DNA of 64,000 bases from Prosthecobacter sp. (GCA_021733925.1 JAIPJY010000016.1:60999-124998), one strand, 5' to 3'. Shown: positions 44,230 through 52,739, counted from the first letter of the stretch. Numbers and translations are program-made. The notes: a model not told the origin generated them from the sequence alone.

Positions 44230-45135
44230 CTATCGTGCGATGGCGGACAAGTAAAAATAAAACACCGGTGCAGTGAAGAGCAGGCTGTCGGTGAGATCGA
44301 GAATGCCGCCGATGCCGGGGAGCGCGTGGCCGCTGTCTTTGATGGCCACGCAGCGTTTGAGCACGGACTCCGCCAGATCCCCCGTGACGGCAGTGGCACA
44401 GAGCAGCGGTGCGAGGATCATGCCGTGCATCCAGGTGATGGGGGCAAGTCTTTCAGGCATGGTGGCCAGCAGCACCGCCGCAGCGCCAAACGAACCAATG
44501 AAGGCTCCCACAAAGCCCTCCCACGATTTCGCGGGGCTGATGTGCGGGATCATTTTGTGCTTCCCAAATAGCACGCCCACAACATATGCGCCCATGTCGC
44601 TGAATTTCGTGACCATGATGAGGAAGAGCACGAGAAAGATGTCGGTGATGCCCTTGCCATCCGCATGGAAGTACATGAGCCGCACCATGAAACCGAAAAA
44701 GATGACGGTGTAAACGGTGCCAAAGACGGTGTTGAAAATGCGCTGCAAGGTGGACGCGCCTTCGAGTTGATGGCGGTAGCAGAGGATGAAGGAGCCGTGC
44801 ACGCTGGCTGTGAGCGCTGCGAGATCGAACTCCATGGGTGGTGCCTTGTGACGCGTCGTCGTGTACCAGATCACCACACCCCAGTAGGTGATGCAGATGA
44901 CGAAGCCGAGCGCGTTGAAGGAGCGCGCATGCGCATCATTGCGCAGCAGCCGGAAATACTCGACGGCACCCGCAACGCCAAAAAATCCGGTGATCGCAAT
45001 GATCAGCCAGGTATTCTGCCATTCCAGAAAGGCCACCGCAAGCAGTGACCACAGCAGAAGGGTGCTGAACAAACGGGACGCGAAAACGCGACGCTTGCTG
45101 GGCGCGGTGGTCGGCGTGGCGGCGGATTCAGGCAT
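44230..45135 (-). CDS. cdsA: Phosphatidate cytidylyltransferase
   Basis: A 301-residue integral membrane enzyme that makes CDP-diacylglycerol from phosphatidate and CTP. There are about seven hydrophobic helices. The family's conserved sequences are seen as SPAKSWEGFVGAF and SVLKRCVAIKDSGHALPGIGGILDLTDS; the usual PGHGGILDRxDS reads PGIGGILDLTDS, a variation at two positions. The start is taken as ATG 45135 (MPESAATP); an alternative ATG at 45168 would add 11 residues. Neither has a strong ribosome binding site. It is followed closely by dxr. Confidence 0.92.
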   Translation of the reverse strand: MPESAATPTTAPSKRRVFASRLFSTLLLWSLLAVAFLEWQNTWLIIAITGFFGVAGAVEYFRLLRNDAHARSFNALGFVICITYWGVVIWYTTTRHKAPPMEFDLAALTASVHGSFILCYRHQLEGASTLQRIFNTVFGTVYTVIFFGFMVRLMYFHADGKGITDIFLVLFLIMVTKFSDMGAYVVGVLFGKHKMIPHISPAKSWEGFVGAFIGSFGAAAVLLATMPERLAPITWMHGMILAPLLCATAVTGDLAESVLKRCVAIKDSGHALPGIGGILDLTDSLLFTAPVFYFYLSAIAR

Positions 45136-45314
45136 GCGGCAGGTTGGGGTGCGCCATTTAGAGCCCATCCCGAAGGCGAGAGCAATGCGATTTCGCATTT
45201 GGCCTTCCATATGCCACGTTAATTTCAAAATCTCATGGCATCCTGCGTCACTCAAGCCTGCCTGAAGTCGTGCGGCAAACCTGCGGCAGACAGTAGTTCG
45301 GCTGGCCTGTATGA

Positions 45315-46304
45315 TCACAGCCCGCCGGCAAAAAACATGCGTAATTCGTGCAACCCCTGCCCTTCAGCACAGACTTCGGTCAGATTCAACACGGCGGCTG
45401 GGATGTGCTGCTCATAGTGCGGTTTTCCGAGATTGCGGCTGAGATTGGCATACGCCCCGAGCGCCTGCATCAGACGCTGGACCGCGCAGAGGTAAAACAC
45501 TTCCTGCACGTCATTGAGCACCAGACCACGATGCTCCGCATAGTATTGAAGCAGGGACGCACGCTCCGACTTCGTGAAGTTCACGTAGGGGTCGTAGAGC
45601 AGCGAGGCGAGATCGTATTCGGCGAGGCCGAGGCGCAGGCCCTGGTAATCGACCAGCCAGGCCTCCTCCCCGCGAATGAGCACGTTCTGGCTTTGAAAAT
45701 CCCGATGCACCAGACAGCGCGGCAGGCGGGCCAGACGGCGGCGGAGTTGCCGGAGCGTTTCATGAGCGGCGCTGTATTCGGCATTGGAAAACTCGCGTCC
45801 CAGGTGCCCACGTACAAAATGTTCAAGAAAGTAGCCCTGCTCCCATTCGTAGAGCGCCTCATCAAAGCCGGGTTCGAGTTCGTTGATATCCACCGGTGTG
45901 AGGGCGTTTTCGCCGACGCCATGAAACTTGGCCGCCTCACGCAGGGTGGCCTGATACAGCGGGAAACGCCGCCCCCAGGGCTGGTCATTGAAGGATTGCA
46001 GATCCACGCGCCCCAGATCCTCCAGCCAGACGCACAGGCGCTGTTCATCAAAGGCATACACCTGTGGCACATGCGCGCCGATTTTCTTCAGCCGATAAGT
46101 GGCAGGAACGAACTTCGGATTGTCGCGACGCGCCAACGTGTAAACCATGAGAATCATCGGCTCACGCTCCGCCCGCCATTTGAGACGATAGAAATGGCGG
46201 TCGGAAGCTCCCTTTAGGATCACCTCCACTTCACACGGAGTGGCGTTCAGTTCAGGGAACTGTTCGCGGGTGAAAATGAGCAAAGCCTCGTGTTCAGGGA
46301 GCAT
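45315..46304 (-). CDS. AmgK-like sugar kinase (aminoglycoside phosphotransferase fold)
   Basis: A 329-residue soluble kinase of the APH fold. The catalytic loop is CLVHRDFQSQNVLI, with HxDxxxxN, and the metal-binding motif is VDYQGLRLGLAEYDLASLL. The N-terminal lobe has ILKGASDRHFYRLKW, similar to cell-wall AmgK proteins rather than to true antibiotic kinases. AmgK phosphorylates N-acetylmuramate and GlcNAc at C1, and MurU then uridylylates the product, a peptidoglycan-recycling bypass described in Pseudomonas. A MurU-like gene lies 61 bases upstream on the same strand, which supports this call. Confidence 0.82.
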   Translation of the reverse strand: MLPEHEALLIFTREQFPELNATPCEVEVILKGASDRHFYRLKWRAEREPMILMVYTLARRDNPKFVPATYRLKKIGAHVPQVYAFDEQRLCVWLEDLGRVDLQSFNDQPWGRRFPLYQATLREAAKFHGVGENALTPVDINELEPGFDEALYEWEQGYFLEHFVRGHLGREFSNAEYSAAHETLRQLRRRLARLPRCLVHRDFQSQNVLIRGEEAWLVDYQGLRLGLAEYDLASLLYDPYVNFTKSERASLLQYYAEHRGLVLNDVQEVFYLCAVQRLMQALGAYANLSRNLGKPHYEQHIPAAVLNLTEVCAEGQGLHELRMFFAGGL

Positions 46305-46365
46305 GGCGGGGAAACGTAGAATGACGAATGCGGACGCTGAATGTCCAACGCAAAGCAATTATCGC

Positions 46366-47295
46366 CTAAAAATCGACGTCTTCAGCGCTCCCCACCGCCG
46401 TGATGCCGCTGCGGACGATGCAGCGCTTCAGATCAGCACCCACCTTAACCCGGCCTCCGGGCCAGACGATGCTGTCTTCCAACTGCACTCCAGATTCAAT
46501 CACCGCCCCGGCACCGATGACATTGATGCCGCGCAGGACAGCCCCGGCTTCGATGTGCGCCGCAGGATCAATCGCCGGACCATACATGCCGTTCAGGGCC
46601 GAATGCGCCGATAAATAGGCCGTGCGACTGCCCAGATCCCACCAACTGCCTTCGTCAATCACCACGGCACCGAGCTTTGCCCCGGCGCGGATCATGTTGA
46701 GAAAGATGGGAATGACGGACTCGACCTTGCCTGGGGTGATCCAGTCGTGAATGGCCGGATCGCAGGCATAAATGCCTGTGAAGAGGTATTTCCCCTCGTC
46801 ACCCGTGCCAAGTTTGTTACGGATGTCGGTGACAAGGCCCCGCCGGGGATCAAAAGCGATGTGCAAGGACGGCCCATGGCTGCGCAGGATCAGGGTGACG
46901 AGGTTGCCGTTTTCACGATGCTCGGTGAGCAGCGGCTTCAGCGGCAGGTCGGTCAGGATGTCGCCGTTATAGACAAGGAAGGGCTCATTGCCGAGCAGAT
47001 CACGCACATTGGAAATGCCGCCGGCGGTTTCAAGCCGCACCGGGCTTTCGTTGCGGAACTGAATCGGCGTACCGTGGTAGGTTTGATCCGGAAAGGCCTT
47101 GGCATACGCCTCAGGGATGTGGTGGGTGTTCACCACCAGACGTGACACACCCGCCGCCATCAGGTGATCAAACGCATAGGTGATCAGCGGCCGGTGAAAC
47201 ACCGGCACCAGCGGCTTCGGAAGCTGCTCCGTCAACGGTTTCAGCCTCTCGCCAATGCCTGCGCCCAATACAAATGCCTGTTTCACGCGCGGCAT
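46366..47295 (-). CDS. MurU-like sugar-1-phosphate nucleotidyltransferase
   Basis: A 309-residue enzyme of the NTP-transferase family. The nucleotide-binding motif reads LGAGIGERLKPLTEQLPKPL (usually GxGTRLRPLT), with PVFHRPLITYAFDHL and the metal-binding VYNGDILTDLPL. The C-terminal 80 residues are left-handed beta-helix repeats (IDPAAHIEAGAVLRG, VIGAGAVIESGVQLEDSI), which are longer than in plain MurU. Beside the AmgK-like kinase it probably makes UDP-MurNAc from MurNAc-1-phosphate. A GDP-mannose or dTDP-sugar pyrophosphorylase role remains possible. Confidence 0.8.
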   Translation of the reverse strand: MPRVKQAFVLGAGIGERLKPLTEQLPKPLVPVFHRPLITYAFDHLMAAGVSRLVVNTHHIPEAYAKAFPDQTYHGTPIQFRNESPVRLETAGGISNVRDLLGNEPFLVYNGDILTDLPLKPLLTEHRENGNLVTLILRSHGPSLHIAFDPRRGLVTDIRNKLGTGDEGKYLFTGIYACDPAIHDWITPGKVESVIPIFLNMIRAGAKLGAVVIDEGSWWDLGSRTAYLSAHSALNGMYGPAIDPAAHIEAGAVLRGINVIGAGAVIESGVQLEDSIVWPGGRVKVGADLKRCIVRSGITAVGSAEDVDF

Positions 47296-47340
47296 TTACG
47301 CGGACAGGATGGCGGTGCAAACGGAAGTTGCCCCGGCAGC

Positions 47341-48081
47341 TCAAGCCGCCCGCTTCCTGCGCAGCCATGTGACGAGTACCACAATGCCCGCCACAGCAAT
47401 CACCGTCGGCAGCATGTACCCTCCGCCTGAGCCGGTTCCGCACAGCTCACACACGCCGTCAAGGCTGTCCGGCACCGCACCCGCAACCTGCAGGGATTCC
47501 TCTGTGATGGGAGGCGGAGCCTTGGTGCGCGGCGTGAAGGTTTTCAAATCCAGCACGTAGCTCGTTTCACCGGGAAAGAGGATCTGATAGCGCTCCACTT
47601 TCTTCCCAAGGGCGGTGTTGTGATACAACACGCTCAGTGTTCCAGTCGGAAGAGCCTTGATCGAGTAGCCCGTGCTGTCGGCTGGAAGCTTAGTGCGCCA
47701 GGTGCCTGTGAGCATGACCGGATCTTCCGGCAGTTTCAGCGGGGCATTTTCTGCCGCAGTAAACTCCCAGGCAAGGTCGGGCTTTACCTCAGCCACGGGA
47801 TCGAGGACGACTTCGACCGCCTTCTGCACATACTCTCGGGCCTGGGCCTTGAGTTTTTCCTGCTGCTCAGCCGGCGTGACGCCTAGGTCGGCATTGGTGA
47901 GGTAAGGCGCCACATTGGGGTCCGGCTGAAAACTGCGGGGATCAATCTCCACCTGGAGCATCCAGTCCCCGTTTTGCTCAAAATGGGCCCGTACTGCCAC
48001 ATCCGGCAGCGGATGCGCCAAGCAGGGGGTTACGAACGCCATAAGAGCGAGCATGCAGAGGCTGGTTGCCGAGTTCTTCAT
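47341..48081 (-). CDS. Exported protein with a C-terminal membrane anchor
   Basis: A 246-residue protein with signal peptide (about 1-22) and a mature start HPLPDVAVRAHFEQNGDWM, which resembles the periplasmic N-terminal domain of HupE/UreJ-like proteins; this likeness is weak. The C-terminus is CELCGTGSGGGYM, a 20-residue hydrophobic helix (LPTVIAVAGIVVLVTWL) and RRKRAA, a layout similar to cell-surface sorting signals. Two Cys lie just before the helix. It precedes the MurU-like gene on the same strand by 45 bases. The function is unknown. Confidence 0.68.
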   Translation of the reverse strand: MKNSATSLCMLALMAFVTPCLAHPLPDVAVRAHFEQNGDWMLQVEIDPRSFQPDPNVAPYLTNADLGVTPAEQQEKLKAQAREYVQKAVEVVLDPVAEVKPDLAWEFTAAENAPLKLPEDPVMLTGTWRTKLPADSTGYSIKALPTGTLSVLYHNTALGKKVERYQILFPGETSYVLDLKTFTPRTKAPPPITEESLQVAGAVPDSLDGVCELCGTGSGGGYMLPTVIAVAGIVVLVTWLRRKRAA

Positions 48082-48233
48082 CCAACCAGCGTGGCACAGC
48101 CCGGGGACCTGTGACGAGCTTTTTTCAAAAAACCCACATTTTTTGATTGTCAGGGGGGGCGGTCTTCGTTTTGAATGCACGCAAATCCGCTCGGTCACTT
48201 CCTGACGGAAAGCTAACCACACTCAAACTCAAC

Positions 48234-48488
48234 ATGAAATCCATCCTCACCACCCTCGCCGTCCTCGGCCTCTCCGTGTCCGCTTTCGCAGGCTGCGGCA
48301 AAATCGACACCACCAGCGGCAAGCTCAAGTCCGTTGACGCTGATTCCAAGTCCATCGTGATCGAATCCGGCGGCAAAGACGTCAAGCTCACGCTTACAGC
48401 CGCCGTCACCGGCGCTGACAAGCTCGTCGGCAAGAAAGTGACCGCCACCAGCTCCCACAAGAAAGTGGAGTCCCTCAAGGAAGGCTGA
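48234..48488 (+). CDS. Small exported beta-rich protein
   Basis: An 84-residue protein with a signal peptide ending in SAFAGCGK. It may be cut by signal peptidase I after AFA or lipidated at the Cys; the lipobox FAGC is poor. The mature part (LKSVDADSKSIVIESGGKDVK and TGADKLVGKKVTATSS) looks like a small OB-fold or barrel domain. The function is unknown. A strong terminator follows. Confidence 0.7.
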   Translation: MKSILTTLAVLGLSVSAFAGCGKIDTTSGKLKSVDADSKSIVIESGGKDVKLTLTAAVTGADKLVGKKVTATSSHKKVESLKEG

Positions 48489-48519
48489 TCTTATTTTGAG
48501 GTGATCATGTCACCCGCGA

Positions 48520-48549
48520 AGCCCGGAAGCGACCCTTCCGGGCTTTTTT
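48520..48549 (+). terminator. Rho-independent terminator after the 84-residue protein
   Basis: A 10-bp stem (AGCCCGGAAG / CTTCCGGGCT) with a 5-base loop is followed by a run of six T. It lies 31 bases after the stop. Confidence 0.9.
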
Positions 48550-48693
48550 ATGTCCGCATCTTGAGCCTCAGACTGACCAAATTCACATTTATTCTTGAGA
48601 TTGCCTGAAATAACACGTTTTGTTTCCACTCTTAGATACTGCGCACAGGTCATCCGACCGCTGCCAGTCTCAGGACATCCACACCACATCATC

Positions 48694-48867
48694 ATGAAAT
48701 CGCTTCTTACCCTTGCCCTTGTCTCCACCAGCCTCCTGCTGAGCAACTGCACCTCCGATGGCCGGTGCATCTTCGCGAAGAAGAAAGACACCTGCACCTC
48801 CTGCTGCAAACCTGCCGCCAAGACCACCGCCAGCGCCTGCTGCGCCACTCCGGCCAAGAAGAAGTAA
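48694..48867 (+). CDS. Small cysteine-rich lipoprotein
   Basis: A 57-residue lipoprotein with a classical signal and lipobox (LLLSNC). The 39-residue mature part has eight Cys, counting the lipidated one, with CTSCC and SACC clusters alternating with Lys/Ala/Thr (KKKDTCTSCCKPAAKTTA). Cys clusters of this kind suggest metal binding or disulfide crosslinks, but I know no matching family. The ATG at 48694 opens the signal peptide. A terminator follows 22 bases later, and the NsrR-type gene is next. Confidence 0.68.
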   Translation: MKSLLTLALVSTSLLLSNCTSDGRCIFAKKKDTCTSCCKPAAKTTASACCATPAKKK

Positions 48868-48888
48868 TCTCTAGCAGAGCAAATCACG

Positions 48889-48918
48889 AAGCCCGGAGAC
48901 GCGCCTCCGGGCTTTTTT
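48889..48918 (+). terminator. Rho-independent terminator after the Cys-rich lipoprotein
   Basis: A 10-bp stem (AAGCCCGGAG / CTCCGGGCTT) with a 6-base loop and six T. It is closely related to the terminator at 48520. Confidence 0.9.
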
Positions 48919-48974
48919 GTGCCGGCATTGCGCCAATTTTGCCCGCCAGTGTGCCACACTTGGCGCAGCTTTTT

Positions 48975-49003
48975 TTAAACATGCACTCCAGATGCAAGTT
49001 TAA
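48975..49003. promoter_or_regulatory. Candidate NsrR operator upstream of the Rrf2-family gene
   Basis: A 29-base dyad with arms TTAAACATGCA and TGCAAGTTTAA (10 of 11 positions symmetric) around a 7-base spacer lies 24 bases before the NsrR-type start. Known NsrR sites are AT-rich dyads containing an ATGCA-type half-site, as here. Autoregulation of the repressor and the downstream CxxCH gene is the likely meaning. Confidence 0.7.
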
Positions 49004-49027
49004 CTCAATGCCCGCGTAAATCGAGGC

Positions 49028-49468
49028 ATGCGACTCAGCCTCTTCTCCGATTACTCCCTGCGCGTGCTCATGTTTGCCGCGCTGAAGGGGGAAATATTTT
49101 CCCTCAGCGAAGTCGCTGAAGCCTACGACATTTCGCGGCATCATCTGGTGAAGGTGGTGAACTTCCTTGCCAAGCTCGGCTACCTCGAAACCCGCCGTGG
49201 CAGAGGCGGCGGCATCGCCTTGGGCATGCCGGCGGAGAATATCCGCATCGGCATGGTCGTGCGCCGCACGGAGGACACACCTTTCATCGTTGAGTGTTTC
49301 GACAAGCAGCACAACACCTGCCCCATCAACGGTTCCTGCCGTCTCAAAGGCGCGCTCGCCCAGGCCTTGAACGCCTTTTACGAAACCCTTGATCGCCATA
49401 CCCTGCGCGACCTCGTCGCTGGCTCCGCAGGCAAAGACATGAGGGAGACCTTGCTGTCGCAGAAATGA
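49028..49468 (+). CDS. nsrR: NsrR-type Rrf2 family iron-sulfur repressor
   Basis: A 146-residue winged-helix regulator of the Rrf2 family. The helix-turn-helix is EIFSLSEVAEAYDISRHHLV, then the wing RRGRGGGIALGMPAENIRIG. Three Cys (Cys90, Cys98, Cys104) and Asp8 match the [4Fe-4S] ligand set of NsrR; the family text VVRRTEDTPFIVECF is also NsrR-like. NsrR loses or alters its cluster on contact with nitric oxide and derepresses detoxification genes. A dyad resembling its operator lies directly upstream. A CxxCH-protein gene follows 52 bases later and may be in the same transcript. Confidence 0.88.
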   Translation: MRLSLFSDYSLRVLMFAALKGEIFSLSEVAEAYDISRHHLVKVVNFLAKLGYLETRRGRGGGIALGMPAENIRIGMVVRRTEDTPFIVECFDKQHNTCPINGSCRLKGALAQALNAFYETLDRHTLRDLVAGSAGKDMRETLLSQK

Positions 49469-49520
49469 CGAAATCCGAATGTCGATCTTCCCAGCCATGG
49501 CTTGTCACTTTTCTAACCCT

Positions 49521-50834
49521 ATGACGAAATACGCATTCATTCTGGCCTCGTCATTCATCCTCCCATCACTTCTCCTCTCAGAGGACGAATACGAGAACGC
49601 CCCCATACGCTACTCTGACACCACGCCCAACGACGCCACTCAGCGGCTCGAAAGCCTCATGGCAGCTGGCAAGGTCAAAATCGACCGCACCGATGCCTGG
49701 ACCGTTTTGCGCGATGTGATGAAGCAGTTCGACATCCCGCAGGAGTCGCAGGTCATGGTTTTTTCAAAGACCAGCAAGCAAAACGACCGCATCAGCCCGC
49801 AGACGCCGCGTGTCGTCTATTTCGGTGACAACGCCTACATCGGCTACTGCCTCGGCGGTTCGATTGAGGTGGCCACCATTGATCCGAAGCTCGGCCCCAT
49901 CTTTTACTTGCTAGATCCCGATGAGGAACCCGCCAAGCCGCTGCACTTTCAGCGCGACAACAGCTGCCTGAGCTGCCACGGCGGCCCGTTCACACCCGAG
50001 GTGCCCGGTGTCATCGTGCGCTCCGTGTATCCCGGGCCTGAGGGCCACCCCATCATGAGCCAGGGCAGCACCGTCGTCGATTCGACGACGCCGTTTGCCG
50101 ACCGCTGGGGCGGCTGGTACGTCACCGGCAAACACGGCAGCGTCCTGCATCGTGGCAACGTCACCGCCACCGAGAAAAACGACCAGACCATCGACATCGA
50201 CTTCAAAGCCGGAGCCAACGTCACCAACCTCTCCAGGTTTTTCGACGTCACTCCCTACAAGCGCAAGCAGAGCGACATCGTCGCCCTCATGGTGCTGGAG
50301 CATCAGACCAGCGTGCAAAACATCCTCACCAAGGCGAATCAATCCTCCCTGCGTGCCATGCACATGCAGACCAGCCTCCAGCGCGAACTGGGTGAAACCG
50401 TCATGAGCGAACCCACCGGCACCGCGCGCCGCATCATCGACCACTGTGCCGAGGACGTCGTCGAAGCCCTGCTCTTCAAAGGCGAAGCCGCCCTGCCTGA
50501 CGGCGGCATCGAGGGAGATCCCGCCTTCCAGACCGCCTTCACCAAACGCGCCCCGCAAAGCAGCGATGGACGCAGTCTCAAGGACTTCCAGCTCTTGCGC
50601 CGCCTTTTCAAATACCGCTGCAGCTACATGGTCTATTCCCTCACGTTCCAGCACCTCACCGCTCCGCTGAAGCAAACTGTCCTCACGCGCCTTTGGACCG
50701 TTCTCGAAGGTAAGGACACCAGCGGTGAATACGGCTACCTCGGTGAAACGGAGCGCGGACACATCCGCCGCATCCTTGCCGAAACTCTGCCTGGAGCACC
50801 GGCGGAGTGGAAGAAGGCGCTGGCGATGAAGTGA
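49521..50834 (+). CDS. Exported CxxCH protein in the NsrR unit
   Basis: A 437-residue exported protein. The signal peptide covers about residues 1-20. One haem c motif is seen, SCLSCHGGPF (Cys149, Cys152, His153), within a segment FGDNAYIGYCLGGSIEVATI to PEVPGVIVRSVYPGPEGHP. I cannot assign the family; it is not a recognisable nitrite or nitric oxide reductase. Its place right behind the NsrR gene and operator suggests a part in a nitrosative or haem-related response, which is inference. The ATG at 49521 is chosen for the signal peptide. Confidence 0.72.
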   Translation: MTKYAFILASSFILPSLLLSEDEYENAPIRYSDTTPNDATQRLESLMAAGKVKIDRTDAWTVLRDVMKQFDIPQESQVMVFSKTSKQNDRISPQTPRVVYFGDNAYIGYCLGGSIEVATIDPKLGPIFYLLDPDEEPAKPLHFQRDNSCLSCHGGPFTPEVPGVIVRSVYPGPEGHPIMSQGSTVVDSTTPFADRWGGWYVTGKHGSVLHRGNVTATEKNDQTIDIDFKAGANVTNLSRFFDVTPYKRKQSDIVALMVLEHQTSVQNILTKANQSSLRAMHMQTSLQRELGETVMSEPTGTARRIIDHCAEDVVEALLFKGEAALPDGGIEGDPAFQTAFTKRAPQSSDGRSLKDFQLLRRLFKYRCSYMVYSLTFQHLTAPLKQTVLTRLWTVLEGKDTSGEYGYLGETERGHIRRILAETLPGAPAEWKKALAMK

Positions 50835-50881
50835 GGCGTGCTGCGAGTTGAAAAGCCGCGCTCCAGCTCCAACCTACGCGC

Positions 50882-51283
50882 ATGAAACAGCTCCTCACCC
50901 TTCTGCTCTGCGTTCTCTGCCTGGCCTCCTGTGGAAAACAGCAAACCGCCGAAGTCGAAAAACAGCCAGCCGAAGTCGGCTTCGCCGACAAGGACGTCGA
51001 AATGCTCAATGATGGCAAAGAGGCGAACTATCAGGGCCAGCCGTACACCGGGCTCATCCGCAACAAGCACTCCAATGGCAAAGTCGCCGGCGAATACCCT
51101 TACACTGACGGCAAGATGCACGGGTTAATGAAGGAGTGGTGGGAGAACGGCCAACAGTCCGCGGAAACCAACTTTGACCATGGCCAGCGACATGGTCTCA
51201 ACCGCTACTGGGACATCAAGGGCAAGCAGACGAAGGAGCAGATCTACGACCACGACAAATCGATCAGCGAGAAGCACCTCTGA
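50882..51283 (+). CDS. MORN-repeat lipoprotein
   Basis: A 133-residue lipoprotein (lipobox CLASC near residue 17). The mature part has MORN_2-type repeats of the YwqK family: YQGQPYTGLIRNKHSNGKVA, GEYPYTDGKMHGLMKEWWENG and ETNFDHGQRHGLNRYWD. Such repeats occur in YwqK-like antitoxin-annotated proteins and in membrane-linked proteins; no toxin gene is next to it. The role is unknown. Confidence 0.82.
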   Translation: MKQLLTLLLCVLCLASCGKQQTAEVEKQPAEVGFADKDVEMLNDGKEANYQGQPYTGLIRNKHSNGKVAGEYPYTDGKMHGLMKEWWENGQQSAETNFDHGQRHGLNRYWDIKGKQTKEQIYDHDKSISEKHL

Positions 51284-51321
51284 GCTTGAAACCCCAAACC
51301 TGATGCGTTGAACTCTCGTTC

Positions 51322-52032
51322 ATGGTTGCCCCCGTCATCGCACTTCTCGTCATTGCCCTCGTTTCACTGCTGGTAGTGCGCGTGGGTTCGACGGCGCTGA
51401 TGATGACCGGCATCAGCTGGGACACGGCCAGCTTTCAAGCTTATTCCGCCTTTTTCGGCGTTGGGTTCACCACCAAGGAGGCGGAGCTCGTCGTGAATCA
51501 TCCCGTGCGCCGCCGCATCATCCGCGATCTCATTCTCGCCGGGAACGTCGGCCTGACCTCCGCGCTTGCCACGCTCATTGTCACCCTGTTGCAGAGCAGC
51601 TCTGGCGGCGACACCATGCTGATGCTCGGCTGGCTCATTGGAGGGCTCATCCTGATGCTGTTCATCTCCCGCCTCACCTGGTTTCAAAAGGTGCTCGACC
51701 ACATCATCCAGCGCACCCTCGAGCGCACCGGAGTCGTGCGTGCGCTCGATTACGAGCTGCTGCTGCGCATCCAGCACGGCTATGTCGTATCCGAGATCGA
51801 AGTGCCGCCAGGAACCTATCTCGCGGGCCGCACACTGCGTGAATCACGTCCATGGGATCGTGGGGTCGTCATCCTTGCCATCAAGCGCGATGGCAAAACC
51901 CATTCCGGAATTCCGGCCCGGGACGATATGATCCAGGCAGGCGACGTGCTCACCGCCTATGGCAAAGAAACCGCCCTTCAGGCCATGACGCAGATATTGG
52001 AACAACCAGAGACCAAAAACAAAGAACCATGA
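51322..52032 (+). CDS. Membrane protein with TrkA_C (RCK_C) domain
   Basis: A 236-residue protein with three or four membrane helices in the first 130 residues (VIALLVIALVSLLVVRV, SALATLIVTLLQ, MLGWLIGGLILMLF), then a cytoplasmic TrkA_C domain (YVVSEIEVPPGTYLAGRTLRE, VVILAIKRDGKTH, DDMIQAGDVLTAYGKE). TrkA_C domains bind small ligands and gate ion transport. Whether it conducts ions itself is not visible. It overlaps the SDR start by ATGA, so they are translationally coupled. Confidence 0.8.
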   Translation: MVAPVIALLVIALVSLLVVRVGSTALMMTGISWDTASFQAYSAFFGVGFTTKEAELVVNHPVRRRIIRDLILAGNVGLTSALATLIVTLLQSSSGGDTMLMLGWLIGGLILMLFISRLTWFQKVLDHIIQRTLERTGVVRALDYELLLRIQHGYVVSEIEVPPGTYLAGRTLRESRPWDRGVVILAIKRDGKTHSGIPARDDMIQAGDVLTAYGKETALQAMTQILEQPETKNKEP

Positions 52033-52739
52033 ACCTCGCCAACCAAGTCTGCGCCGTCACCGGCGGTGCGAAAGGCATCGGCCTGGCCACTGCACAAGCG
52101 CTGCTGGCACGCGGTGCGCGTGTGGCCCTGCTTGATCTCGAAAACGTTGCGCTCGATCATCCGCACGCGCTGTCGATCCGCTGCGACGTCACGCGCGCTG
52201 TCAATGTGCAATCAGCGGTCGATCAAATCACCGAACAACTCGGTCCCATCGCCGTCTGGGTGAACAATGCGGGTCTCGCACGCCATCGCTGGATTCCTGA
52301 CTACACCGAGGAGGAGATCAACCTCATGCTCGCGGTGAACCTCAAAGGCACCATTCTCGGCTCCCAAGCCGCCTTGAAGGCCATGATGCCGCACAAGCAC
52401 GGCCACATCATCAACGTCATCTCCACCGCGAGCCTGCGCGGCATTCCAAGCGAGACCGTTTACTGCGCCGCGAAGTGGGGCGTGCGCGGCTTCACCCAGG
52501 GCCTGGCCGAAGAAGCCGCCGCGCACCGCATCCGCGTCACCGCCATCCTGCCCGGCGGGGTGGACACGGCATTTTGGGACGATGCCTCGCAGCGCCAGGC
52601 CCCCAAGCAGCTATTTCTCAAACCCGAGCACATCGCCAGCGGCATCGTGAGCTGCATTGAGATGGACGATTTCTGCGTTCCCCGCGAGCTCGTGCTGCGC
52701 TCGCTCGACGACAGCGACTTCTCGGTGAAACCGGCGTGA
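52029..52739 (+). CDS. Short-chain dehydrogenase/reductase
   Basis: A 236-residue classical SDR. The cofactor loop is VTGGAKGIGLATA, then NNAG in VNNAGLARH, the catalytic Ser in NVISTASLRG and the YxxxK pair in ETVYCAAKWGVRG. The acidic LLDLENV after the second strand suggests NAD(H) preference. The substrate is unknown. It overlaps the TrkA_C gene and abuts the convergent sulfatase gene as TGATCA. Confidence 0.93.
   Translation: MNLANQVCAVTGGAKGIGLATAQALLARGARVALLDLENVALDHPHALSIRCDVTRAVNVQSAVDQITEQLGPIAVWVNNAGLARHRWIPDYTEEEINLMLAVNLKGTILGSQAALKAMMPHKHGHIINVISTASLRGIPSETVYCAAKWGVRGFTQGLAEEAAAHRIRVTAILPGGVDTAFWDDASQRQAPKQLFLKPEHIASGIVSCIEMDDFCVPRELVLRSLDDSDFSVKPA

Noticed and set aside
45136-45318. 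Extension of cdsA upstream to 45318
   Set aside because: The added residues are not membrane-like or family-like; the start at 45135 gives the usual length. An ATG at 45168 remains possible.
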